Assembly: GCF_000245755.1 (NCBI RefSeq)
Contig: NZ_JH601088.1
Coordinates: 743,235-807,234 of the forward strand
Length of the DNA stretch: 64,000 nucleotides
Direction: 5' to 3'
DNA from: Helcococcus kunzii ATCC 51366
GTDB taxonomy: Bacteria > Bacillota > Clostridia > Tissierellales > Peptoniphilaceae
The translations under genes were made by a program, and so were the position numbers. Under the pieces are notes generated by a model that saw only the letters and a list, made by a program, of their open reading frames with translations, did no database searches and had not been told where the DNA came from. This document shows, one piece after another, positions 9,687-17,483 of the stretch (its first letter is position 1; each line of letters begins with the position of its first letter).

Positions 9687-11003
9687 ATGGAAAAACAAGT
9701 TATAACAATTGCTGGTGGAGGTAGTACTTTTACACCTGGTATAGTCGGAGCGTTATTTTATAGGGATGATTTTCCAGTAAAGGAAATAAGATTATATGAT
9801 AATAATAAAGATAGAAATCAAAGATCTGGAGTGATAGTTGATTATATTATAAAACAAAATAATCTTGAAAATGAAATAAGTTTAGTTGTTACTGAAGATC
9901 CAGAAGTTGCATTTACAGGTGTTAATTTTATATTCTGTCAATTACGTGTGGGATTAATGAAAATGAGAGAAAAAGACGAAAAAATACCACTTAAATATGA
10001 TTTAGTCGGACAAGAAACATGTGGTTTAGGTGGATTTTCATATGGATTAAGATCCATTGGTGGCATGTTAGAAATTGCAGAATATGTTACAAAATATTGT
10101 CCAGATGCATGGATACTAAACTATACCAATCCTGAAGCGATTATTGCGGAGGCTATTAATAGAAAATATCCAAAATTAAAAATAATAAATGCTTGTGATA
10201 TGACCATTTCAATAATGGAAACAATTGCGGAAAATTACGATTTGGATATGAGTAATTGGGAAGCTGATTATTATGGATTAAATCATTTTGGATGGTTTAC
10301 AAAAATCTATGATACTAAACAAGAAAAGGATATAATGCCAGAACTACTAGATTTGCTAGTTAATAAAGAATTAAAAGCGAAAGAAGGACAAGACCCTTCC
10401 TGGAATGAAGCATTTTCAATGATTAGTTATATAGTAAAGAAATTCCCAGGATATATACCAAATAATTATTTAGAATATTATTTATTCCCAGACAAATTTG
10501 TGGAAAGAGCTGATAAAAATTATACTCGTGCCAATGAGGTAATGGATGGAAGAGAAAAAATGATTCAAAAGCTGGCTGATAGTATAAAAAATGGTGATTT
10601 AGAAGATAATGAAATTGAAGTTGGAGTTCATGGTAAATACATTGTTGATATTGCAAGTTCTATATTAAATAATAGAGGAGATAGGTTTATACTAATAGTA
10701 AGAAATAATGGAATAATCTTAAACTTTAGATCCGATTCAATGATTGAAGTGCCTGTATATGTAAATAAAACAGGTCCAGAACCAGTAAATACTGATATTA
10801 AAATAAATGATTTTCACAAAGGTTTGATGGAAAAACAAAATGCTGCAGAACAATTATTAGTAGATGGATTTTTTGAAAATTCATCTAATAAAGTACTTGA
10901 AGCATTTACATTAAATGCAACTTGTCCATCTGCAGATTTAGCTCAAACAGTATTAGATGAATTTATTGTTGCAAATGGAGATTATTGGCCAAAATTAAAA
11001 TAG
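9687..11003 (+). CDS. GH4 NAD+/Mn2+-dependent 6-phospho-glycosidase
   Basis: Glycoside hydrolase family 4: N-terminal NAD site (IAGGGSTFTPGI), YTNPEA, metal-ligand Cys170 in NACDMT and His200 in YGLNHFGWF. The residues after the metal Cys (CDM) are those described for 6-phospho-alpha-glucosidases of the MalH/AglB kind, rather than the CNV of 6-phospho-beta-glucosidases or the CHS/CHG of galactosidases and glucuronidases. It therefore probably cleaves an alpha-linked disaccharide-6-phosphate delivered by the EIIBC encoded 14 nt upstream. The chbG-like neighbour suggests that the natural substrate may carry an N-acetyl group. 438 aa, full length. Confidence 0.88.
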   Translation: MEKQVITIAGGGSTFTPGIVGALFYRDDFPVKEIRLYDNNKDRNQRSGVIVDYIIKQNNLENEISLVVTEDPEVAFTGVNFIFCQLRVGLMKMREKDEKIPLKYDLVGQETCGLGGFSYGLRSIGGMLEIAEYVTKYCPDAWILNYTNPEAIIAEAINRKYPKLKIINACDMTISIMETIAENYDLDMSNWEADYYGLNHFGWFTKIYDTKQEKDIMPELLDLLVNKELKAKEGQDPSWNEAFSMISYIVKKFPGYIPNNYLEYYLFPDKFVERADKNYTRANEVMDGREKMIQKLADSIKNGDLEDNEIEVGVHGKYIVDIASSILNNRGDRFILIVRNNGIILNFRSDSMIEVPVYVNKTGPEPVNTDIKINDFHKGLMEKQNAAEQLLVDGFFENSSNKVLEAFTLNATCPSADLAQTVLDEFIVANGDYWPKLK

Positions 11004-11036
11004 GTTTAATATCTCGGGTTTGACACTTTGAAGATA

Positions 11037-11090
11037 ATAAAACTCTGTAACGTGTTGCAAATAGTACGTTCCAGAGTTTTTAATTTTTTT
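11037..11090 (+). terminator. Intrinsic terminator of the sugar operon
   Basis: AACTCTG and AACGT pair with ACGTT and CAGAGTT around a GTTGCAAATAGT loop (each side has one unpaired base between the two helices), followed by a T-rich tail (11078-11090). Confidence 0.75.
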
Positions 11091-11216
11091 AAAAATGTAG
11101 TATTTTTTATCATTTCTTTTATAGCAATGATTACGAAATTATAGAGCTGAGCTTTTGGGCTTCTGCGCTCTTTGTGGATTAAAGTCTCTGTAATATTTTT
11201 GCGCCCGTTGACACCG
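11091..11216. other. Gene-free spacer upstream of the repeat array
   Basis: No supported gene. On the minus strand the frame from 11239 to 11006 is open for 77 codons, through the terminator above, but its only ATG (11113) would give 35 residues and has no ribosome site. It may be a remnant or a chance open frame. Confidence 0.4.
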
Positions 11217-11414
11217 TTTTGGCACCAAATCCTAAATTTTTAATTTTAGTACCAATTTCTTAAGTCGATTTTGGCACCAAATCTTAAATTTTCAATTTTA
11301 GTACCAATTATTTTTGGAGATTTTGGTACCAAATCTTGAATTTTCAATTTTGGTACCAATTTTTTATTGAAATTTTTGGTACCAAATTAGAAAATATCGA
11401 ATTTAGTACCATTT
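11217..11414. repeat. Array of eight GGTACC-centred half-sites, 52-bp period
   Basis: Eight copies of a 14-bp word close to TTTTGGTACCAAAT begin at 11217, 11244, 11269, 11296, 11321, 11348, 11374 and 11401. Spacing alternates 27/25 (once 26) bp, so the true unit is about 52 bp repeated four times. Within a unit the two words are near inverted copies of each other (core TTGGyACyAAA) separated by an A/T-only stretch, so each unit can form a hairpin. The array lies between converging operons and codes for nothing visible. It is not a CRISPR: repeats are short, palindromic and degenerate, and the spacers are similar to each other. Confidence 0.85.
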
Positions 11415-11427
11415 TGGAGAAAACTCC

Positions 11428-11459
11428 AGTAATGTCCGTATAAAGTAATGTCCGTATAA
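11428..11459. repeat. 16-bp perfect tandem repeat
   Basis: AGTAATGTCCGTATAA occurs twice head to tail (11428-11443 and 11444-11459), just after the GGTACC array. The following bases to about 11580 may be remains of a mobile element, but no transposase fragment could be recognised. Confidence 0.85.
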
Positions 11460-11483
11460 TGGTGTAAAATGATAAAAATAAAA

Positions 11484-11582
11484 ATGAGCGACGAAACAAT
11501 CATATTAAACATTCCAAGACATAGAGAGGAACCTTTCTACTCAATGCTTTTTACAACTATCAAAGAGATGAAGCAGCCCTAA
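11484..11582 (+). pseudogene. Short open frame, possible gene remnant
   Basis: A 32-codon frame (MSDETIILNIPRHREEPF...) ends at TAA 11580-11582; a +1 frame continues the open sequence (EAALISTIAPFNLTNL) into the intergenic region. No ribosome site and no family recognised. It could be a decayed transposase or other gene fragment beside the tandem repeat. Confidence 0.2.
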
Positions 11583-11620
11583 TATCAACAATTGCTCCCT
11601 TTAATTTAACTAATTTAACG

Positions 11621-12373
11621 CTAATATATAGCCACTGGCCCTTTATTTGTATTCATTATCTCTATTTCTGTTTCAAATATTTCACTTAATATTTCACTTT
11701 TCATGATATTTTCTGTTTTATCATATGAATATATTTTTCCGTTTTTTAAAGCGCAAATATTATCAGAGTATCTTGCAGCAAAATTAATATCATGCATGAC
11801 TAATATGATAGTTTTATTTAATTCATCACAGACTTCACGTAAATGTCGCATCATACTTACAGACCTTGAAATATCAAGATTATTCAATGGTTCATCTAGT
11901 AAAATGTAGTCAGTTTCTTGACATAATACCATCGCAATATAAGCTCTCTGTCTTTGACCGCCGGATAACTCATCAAGAAATCTATTTTCTAAAGGTTTAA
12001 GATCAAGAAATTTTATATACTTATCTATAATTTCTTGGTCTTCATTAGTTAAATGGCCTTTAGAATATGGAAATCTTCCAAAACCTATTAATTGTCTTAC
12101 TGTCAATCTACTTATAAAATGATTTTCTTGCTTTAGAATGCTTAATATTTTTGCTATATCTTTACTGTCTGTATCATAAACATCATAATTTGCTACTTCA
12201 ATGATTCCTTCATTCATTTCAAGTAAACGCCCAATCATAAGTAATAACGTTGATTTACCGGCTCCATTTGGTCCGATTAAGGAAGTGATACCAGATTTTT
12301 TTATCTCAATATTATAAGGTCCAAGAGTTACATCTTTAGAATAAATCTTTTTTACATCTTTAACTTTTATCAT
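11621..12373 (-). CDS. Iron-siderophore ABC importer, ATPase subunit (YclP/FepC type)
   Basis: ABC ATPase with Walker A GPNGAGKST near residue 35, signature LSGGQRQR, Walker B YILLDEP and switch His in VMHDINFAARYSD. The stretch RLTVRQLIGFGRFPYSKG is characteristic of the petrobactin/catecholate-type ATPases (YclP, FatE, CeuD). It overlaps the upstream permease gene by 4 nt and is last in the four-gene import operon (binding protein, two permeases, ATPase). 250 aa, intact. Confidence 0.9.
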   Translation of the reverse strand: MIKVKDVKKIYSKDVTLGPYNIEIKKSGITSLIGPNGAGKSTLLLMIGRLLEMNEGIIEVANYDVYDTDSKDIAKILSILKQENHFISRLTVRQLIGFGRFPYSKGHLTNEDQEIIDKYIKFLDLKPLENRFLDELSGGQRQRAYIAMVLCQETDYILLDEPLNNLDISRSVSMMRHLREVCDELNKTIILVMHDINFAARYSDNICALKNGKIYSYDKTENIMKSEILSEIFETEIEIMNTNKGPVAIY

Positions 12374-13374
12374 AATTTGCCCTTTCTAATTACTAAAAAT
12401 AGAAATGATATTCCACCAATTAATTCAATTATTATAGTCACAACACCTTCAGCATAAAATACATGATTCATAATAAAATAAGAAAAAGCTAAAATACTGT
12501 AGCTTATAAATATTGACATGATAAACAAATATTTATGGTCATATGTATTAGCAAAATGATATGTAAATAAAGCTGAAAGAAATCCTAAGAACGTTATTGG
12601 TCCAATCAATGCCGTAGAAATAGATATAAGCATTGATATTAGAAATAATATAAATAATGAAGTTCTTTTGTAATTTAATCCTAAATTAATAGCTATATCT
12701 TTTCCTAAAGAAAAAACATTGAGTTTTTTAGAGTTAAAAAACAATAAACTTGCTGAGATTATCAAAAGTATGATTGCTATTGGTATTGATTCGGATTTAG
12801 AATTATTTACTGATGCAAATAATCTAGCTTGTAAAATATCATATTCATTTGGACTAAGTAATCTAGACATAAATGATGAAATTGATCTTAACCCAATGCC
12901 TAATATTATTCCAATCAATAATAAAAATTGTAAATCATAATCTTTTGAAAATAATAACCAAGAATAAATCAATAAAGAAAATAACATCATTAACATAAGT
13001 TGAGTAATAAATGCAAAATTACCATTAAAATTAATTAAAGTAGTTATACCGAAAAAATATATGGTAGCTGTTTGTATAACAGAATATAATGATTCAAAAC
13101 CTAACAATGAAGGTGTAATGATACGATTATTTGTTAAACTTTGAAATGCAATTGTTGACAAACTGTGTGAAATAGAACCTATACATATGACAATTATAAC
13201 CATTAGTCTTCTTCTAATAATTGGATAAAAAGAAGGGGAGTTTGCACTTATTGGATTATTGTAAAAGATTAATAATGCTGTGAAAATAATTGAGGTAATA
13301 CAAAGCAATAATATTTTCTTCCAATATGACTTATACGTTTTATTATCTACAAAAGAATCACTACTATTTCTCAT
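12370..13374 (-). CDS. FecCD-family siderophore permease (second subunit)
   Basis: About nine or ten hydrophobic segments over 334 aa; Glu/Gly-rich FecCD signature near IGPITFLGFLSALFTYHFA, which contacts the ATPase. A lysine/serine-rich cytoplasmic N-terminus of some 18 residues precedes the first membrane span. It pairs with the permease encoded just upstream (11-nt overlap) to form the inner-membrane channel for an iron chelate. Resembles YclO/CeuC. No defects seen. Confidence 0.88.
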   Translation of the reverse strand: MRNSSDSFVDNKTYKSYWKKILLLCITSIIFTALLIFYNNPISANSPSFYPIIRRRLMVIIVICIGSISHSLSTIAFQSLTNNRIITPSLLGFESLYSVIQTATIYFFGITTLINFNGNFAFITQLMLMMLFSLLIYSWLLFSKDYDLQFLLLIGIILGIGLRSISSFMSRLLSPNEYDILQARLFASVNNSKSESIPIAIILLIISASLLFFNSKKLNVFSLGKDIAINLGLNYKRTSLFILFLISMLISISTALIGPITFLGFLSALFTYHFANTYDHKYLFIMSIFISYSILAFSYFIMNHVFYAEGVVTIIIELIGGISFLFLVIRKGKL

Positions 13375-14350
13375 TTTTTAACCTCTTTTTAATAATCATA
13401 ATTAGAAATACAAAAGCTCCCAATATTCCCATCACAAGTGAAACAGGTATCTCAAATGGAGAAATAACTGTTCTTGCAAGGATATCTGCAGCTAATAGTA
13501 TTGACATTCCAACAAGGGTAACTAAAGGTAAATTAGTTTTTAAATTATCTCCGATAATTTTTGATAATATATTTGGCACTATTAATCCTAAAAAAGGTAT
13601 ATTGCCAATAACAGATGAAACTATACCGATATTTAAAGATATTAAAATGGTTGCTATAATAATAATTTTCTCATAATTTAATCCTAAACTCTTACTGATA
13701 TCTTCTCCTAAACCTGCTAATGTTATTTTATCTGCGAATATAAATAAAATAGCTGTAAAAAACACTACTATCCATAAAATTTCATATCTGCCTGATTCAA
13801 TATTAGAAAAAGAAGCAGAAAACCATACACTTATTGTTTGTCTTGCGTTAAACATTAAACTTATAAAAGTAGATATAGATGATATGACTGCACCAAGCAT
13901 AATCCCCACAATCGGTACAACTAATGAGGATTTAATTTTGATTTTTTTAATTAACATAAAAAATATTATTGTACCGATAAATGAAAATATTATTGAAAAA
14001 AATGTTCTTTCAAATATTGTAGGTGAAGAGATGAAAATATAAGAAAACATCAAACCTAACCCAGCCCATTCTACCGTTCCTGTTGTAGTTGAATCTACCA
14101 TCTTATTTCTTGTTAATATTTGCATTGTTAGTCCGCAAATTGAAATGGAAGCTCCAGTTAACATTACTGCAAGTGTTCTTGAAATACGTGAAATTCTAAA
14201 AATATACCATCCTTGATTAGAATTGTTTATGTCATATGCCCCTGTAAAAAGAGAAAAAATAGAAAGAAATATAACAAAAAATGAGCTAATAAGTAAATAT
14301 TTAATTGTTTTGTTTTCTTTGATAGTTGTCGATAATCTCATATTTATCAT
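13364..14350 (-). CDS. FecCD-family siderophore permease (first subunit)
   Basis: Polytopic protein of 328 aa with a Gly-rich motif SVIGNIPFLGLIVPNI, the typical FecCD loop for coupling to the ATPase, and an N-terminal RISRTLAVMLTGASISICGL segment usual for this family. Resembles YclN/CeuB. The ATG at 14350 has only a weak GAAAG ribosome site, and an ATG at 14341 is also possible. It lies 15 nt downstream of the broken binding-protein gene, so expression may be affected by premature termination there. Confidence 0.88.
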   Translation of the reverse strand: MINMRLSTTIKENKTIKYLLISSFFVIFLSIFSLFTGAYDINNSNQGWYIFRISRISRTLAVMLTGASISICGLTMQILTRNKMVDSTTTGTVEWAGLGLMFSYIFISSPTIFERTFFSIIFSFIGTIIFFMLIKKIKIKSSLVVPIVGIMLGAVISSISTFISLMFNARQTISVWFSASFSNIESGRYEILWIVVFFTAILFIFADKITLAGLGEDISKSLGLNYEKIIIIATILISLNIGIVSSVIGNIPFLGLIVPNILSKIIGDNLKTNLPLVTLVGMSILLAADILARTVISPFEIPVSLVMGILGAFVFLIMIIKKRLKNEK

Positions 14351-14910
14351 CTTTCATCTGTATAGTTATTTTAAAAAGTCTTCTAATTGGTTAAATATAT
14401 TTATAAAAGTTTTAATTGACTCGTTAATATAAGTGTCGTTTGGTGTGAAATAAACTTTATTGTTTTTTATTGCATTAGTATTTTTTAGTGTATTTGATCC
14501 TTTAATAATATCTTTTGCTGGAACACTTTCTTCTTTTGAAATTGCAGCATCTCTATCAAGGACTAATAACACATCTGGATTACTCTTTGCTATAGCCTCT
14601 ACACTTATATCATCACCTTTATGATTTGATGATGCATTTTTAATTTCAAGTGCTGGTTTTAAGTTTAGAATATCAAAAATTGGTCCCCAAACACGTCCTG
14701 TATGTGGAGCAGAATATCCAATATTTTTAGCAGAAACAATAACTCCCATAAATGTTTTATCATTTGTATTAATTGCCTTAAGTTTTTCGATACTTTCGTT
14801 TAATTGATTTATTAATGCGTTAGCTTCTTTTTCTTTATTAAAAATTTTACCAAGAGTTTCAGTGTGACTTATTAACCCGTCAATCAAATTTTTTGAATCT
14901 TTTTCTTCTA

Positions 14911-14960
14911 AATTAATATTGATATCAATTAACTTAATTAATATTGATATCAATTAACTT
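14911..14960. repeat. 25-bp perfect tandem duplication inside the binding-protein gene
   Basis: AATTAATATTGATATCAATT plus AACTT occurs twice with no gap (14911-14935, 14936-14960). Its length is not a multiple of three and so it shifts the frame. The unit contains the palindrome TTGATATCAA. Confidence 0.95.
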
Positions 14961-15349
14961 AGCTTTTGGTAATAATTCCTTAATTGCATCATAGTGTTGT
15001 GCAAATCTTTGACCAATAATTACAATATCGGGTTGTACAGAAGCTAAAGTTTCGAATTTTGGTTCTTTATGATTTCCGATATTTGCAATGCTTTCATCAT
15101 TTTTTAATGGATTATCAGCAGGAATGAGATTTTTAGGTGCTGCACTTATTTTAACTTTCCAATCTGCTATTATAGCAAAGGCTCTACTGTCAAGTACTGC
15201 AATAGATTTAGCATTTTTAGGAATTTTTTGCTCGCCTCTATTGTCTGTTATAGTGATTGTTTCAACTTTGTTTTTATCTTCTGCTTTTTGGGTATTTGTC
15301 TTATTACTACATCCTATGATTAATATTGATATTATTAGTAAAATACCTA

Positions 15350-15368
15350 TTTTTTTTTTTTTTTTTTT
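15350..15368 (-). repeat. Homopolymer A19 in the start of the binding-protein gene
   Basis: Nineteen T on the given strand, so six AAA Lys codons plus the first base of ATA directly after the ATG on the coding strand. A tract this long at codon 2 is a classic site of slipped-strand frame change. Confidence 0.9.
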
Positions 15369-15399
15369 CATATGTTTCCTTTCATAAATGAGATTTACT

Positions 15400-15429
15400 A
15401 GTATAAAATTTTGATAATATTGTCGACAA
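15400..15429 (-). promoter_or_regulatory. Promoter and possible operator of the siderophore import operon
   Basis: On the minus strand TTGTCG (15429-15424), 18 bp, TATACT (15405-15400). The -35 lies inside the perfect palindrome TTGTCGACAA (15420-15429), and ATTTTG-N13-CAAAAT (15408-15432) spans the spacer. These are candidate repressor sites; the sequence is not a good Fur box. Confidence 0.6.
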
Positions 15430-15432
15430 AAT

Positions 15433-15714
15433 TGAGTATAAATAATTGAAAAAAATATGTCAATGAAATAGAAACTTAATTCATACTAATTTAGTCAAGA
15501 TTAAAATGAAACGCTAAAAAACAATAGTTACATGAGATTTGATAATGTGACAATAACGTAACAAATATTTTTATTTTAAATTAGAAAATAATACTATATA
15601 ATTATATTCATAATATATTTTATGAAAAATTATATATGTTAAAATTTATGATAAAATGAAATTATAAAGATATTAAAATTAAATTTGAAAAGAAAATAGA
15701 TTTATGAGGTGAAG
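15433..15714. other. Divergent intergenic region
   Basis: Very AT-rich spacer between the iron operon and the J-domain gene. It holds imperfect inverted motifs (GTTACA at about 15528 and TGTGAC at about 15546, then GTAAC) that could be an operator. No clear -35/-10 pair for the rightward gene and no RNA gene seen. Confidence 0.4.
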
Positions 15715-16512
15715 ATGAAGAAATTATGGGGATATATCTCGTTAGGATTTGCAAAAATGGTAGATGCAATAATAAAGGGATTGGTTGTTACTTTTGAATT
15801 TATAACTAATCTAAGTGAACAAGCAAAGGCTCTTTTGTTACCAATATTTATGATGGTAATTGTGTCAATGTTTATTTTTCCTTTATTATTGTTATTCATA
15901 TTTACAGGTCCAGGGATAATATTACTTCTTGTTTTACTATTACCTATAATAATTTCCATGTTAGGTAAAGGTAGTTTAAGAAAATTATATCAATGGCAAT
16001 ATGCAACAAACAAATTTTTATATGCATATGCTAATGACATGATAAATGATACAAATAATAGAAGACCATATTCTGTATACAAACAAGAATATATTGATGA
16101 ATTAAATAGAAAATTTGAAGAACAAAGAAGAAGAGAAGAAGAAGCAAGAAGAAGACGACAACAAGCTGAAAATGAAAGATGGGAAAGAATCTTTGAAGAA
16201 TATTTTAATTCTTTCGGAGGTGGTGCATATACTGGTGGAAGTTATGATGGAAGAAACACAGGAGGATATCAAAATCCTGGAGGATATAATCCATTTTCAC
16301 AATTCAAATCCCAATACGAGCAAGCTTGTGATGTTTTAGGAGTTTCATATAATGCTGAATATTCAGAAATTAAGTCATCATATAGAAAATTAGCAAAAAA
16401 ATATCATCCAGATTTAAGTAAAGAAAATAATGCGGAAGAAATGTTTAAAAAAGTAAATAATGCATTTGAATTCTTATCTGAAGAAAATGTAAGACGTTAT
16501 AAAAATATGTAA
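15715..16512 (+). CDS. Membrane-anchored J-domain protein (DnaJ-like)
   Basis: Two hydrophobic segments lie at about residues 40-85. A strongly charged Glu/Arg coiled coil (about 130-160) and a Gly/Tyr/Asn-rich linker follow. A C-terminal J domain holds the HPD tripeptide at residues 231-233 (KKYHPDLSKEN), which stimulates DnaK ATPase. The Zn-finger and substrate domains of true DnaJ are missing, so this is a type C J protein tethered to the membrane. The ATG at 15715 sits 4-5 nt after GAGGTG; a GTG at 15709 is inside that ribosome site and is less likely. Its client is unknown. Confidence 0.85.
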   Translation: MKKLWGYISLGFAKMVDAIIKGLVVTFEFITNLSEQAKALLLPIFMMVIVSMFIFPLLLLFIFTGPGIILLLVLLLPIIISMLGKGSLRKLYQWQYATNKFLYAYANDMINDTNNRRPYSVYKQEYIDELNRKFEEQRRREEEARRRRQQAENERWERIFEEYFNSFGGGAYTGGSYDGRNTGGYQNPGGYNPFSQFKSQYEQACDVLGVSYNAEYSEIKSSYRKLAKKYHPDLSKENNAEEMFKKVNNAFEFLSEENVRRYKNM

Positions 16513-16523
16513 AGAGGTATGAA

Positions 16524-17480
16524 ATGACAAATAAAAATAATAATTTAAAAGAAATCTATCTAGCAGGAGGATGCTTCTGGGGGACACAAGCATATTTTGA
16601 TCAAATAGATGGTGTAGTTGAAACTGAAGTAGGATATGCTAATGGAGTTATTGAAAATCCAACTTATGAACAAGTTTGTACAGGATCTACTGGATTTGCG
16701 GAAACAACTAAAATTATCTATGATGCAGATAAAATAAATTTATATCAAATTTTAGAACAATATTTTAGAACCATTGATCCAACTTCATTAAACAAACAAG
16801 GTGGAGACGTAGGTACACAATATAGAACAGGAATTTATACATTAAATAGTAAAGATAGACAATCAGTTAGAGAATTTTTTGAATTAGTTAAAAATAATTA
16901 CAATAAAGAAATAGTAGTTGAAAATAAAATTTTAGAAAATTATTATCCAGCAGAAGAATATCATCAAAAATATCTGCAAAAAAATCCTGGTGGATATTGT
17001 CATGTAGATCTTTCTTTAGCGAAAGAAGATTCACAATTACAAAAATATACTAAACCAGATGAAGAAACATTAAAACAAAACTTAACTAAAACACAATTTG
17101 AAGTAACTCAAAATGCGGATACTGAAATGCCTTTTTCAAGTGAATATGATACGCACTATGAAAAAGGAATTTATGTTGATATCGTAACAAAACAACCTTT
17201 ATTTGCGTCAACTGACAAATTTGACGCGGGATGTGGATGGCCATCTTTTAGTAAACCAATCGATAATTCATTAAATTACTTTGAAGATAATAAATTGAGC
17301 AGAAAAAGAATTGAAGTAAAAAGCAAATCTGGTGATACTCATTTAGGTCATGTATTTAATGATGGACCAAAAGAATTAGGTGGTTTAAGATATTGTATAA
17401 ATGGAGCAAGCTTAGAATTTATTCCGTATGAAGAAATGGATGAAAGAGGATATTCAGAATATAAAAAACTTGTGGAGTAA
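16524..17480 (+). CDS. msrAB: Bifunctional methionine sulfoxide reductase MsrA-MsrB
   Basis: N-terminal MsrA (about residues 8-165) with catalytic Cys17 in AGGCFWGTQ and C-terminal MsrB (about 180-318) with GCGWPSF and catalytic Cys291 in RYCINGASLEF. Together the two domains reduce both S and R epimers of methionine sulfoxide, using thioredoxin; trxB lies in this window at about 53.5 kb. No signal peptide, so cytoplasmic. The two CxxC zinc pairs found in some MsrB proteins are absent. AGAGG precedes the ATG, 11 nt after the J-domain gene. Confidence 0.96.
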   Translation: MTNKNNNLKEIYLAGGCFWGTQAYFDQIDGVVETEVGYANGVIENPTYEQVCTGSTGFAETTKIIYDADKINLYQILEQYFRTIDPTSLNKQGGDVGTQYRTGIYTLNSKDRQSVREFFELVKNNYNKEIVVENKILENYYPAEEYHQKYLQKNPGGYCHVDLSLAKEDSQLQKYTKPDEETLKQNLTKTQFEVTQNADTEMPFSSEYDTHYEKGIYVDIVTKQPLFASTDKFDAGCGWPSFSKPIDNSLNYFEDNKLSRKRIEVKSKSGDTHLGHVFNDGPKELGGLRYCINGASLEFIPYEEMDERGYSEYKKLVE

Positions 17481-17483
17481 AAA

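Larger units (their letters stand above)
14366..15371 (-). pseudogene. Siderophore-binding lipoprotein, frameshifted by a 25-bp tandem duplication
   Basis: Reading from 15371, the product starts with a signal peptide and lipobox (ISILIIGC, Cys near residue 21). It continues with a YclQ/FatB-type substrate-binding domain (TITDNRGEQKIPKNAKSIAV, VQPDIVIIGQRFA) and stops at 14934 after KLIDININ. A second frame (14953 to 14366) carries the rest (DGLISHTETLGKIF, GVIVSAKNIGYSAPHTGRVWG, NPDVLLVLDRD). The break is a perfect 25-bp direct duplication (14911-14935 and 14936-14960); deleting one copy restores one continuous protein of about 326 aa. The coding strand also begins ATG-A19 (15350-15368). The gene is off as sequenced, but both features could revert by slippage. 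ATG is preceded by AGGAAA. Confidence 0.9.

Noticed and set aside
11217..11414. CRISPR array
   Set aside because: Half-sites are only 14 bp and palindromic, the intervals are near-identical A/T-rich sequence rather than unique spacers, and no cas gene is present.
15400..15432. Fur box at the siderophore operon
   Set aside because: Only a poor match to the 7-1-7 pattern; the palindromes present (TTGTCGACAA) are unlike Fur sites, so no regulator was named.
16115..16339. 74-codon frame in the J-domain gene
   Set aside because: Alternate frame of the Glu/Arg-rich coiled-coil codons; low-complexity artefact.
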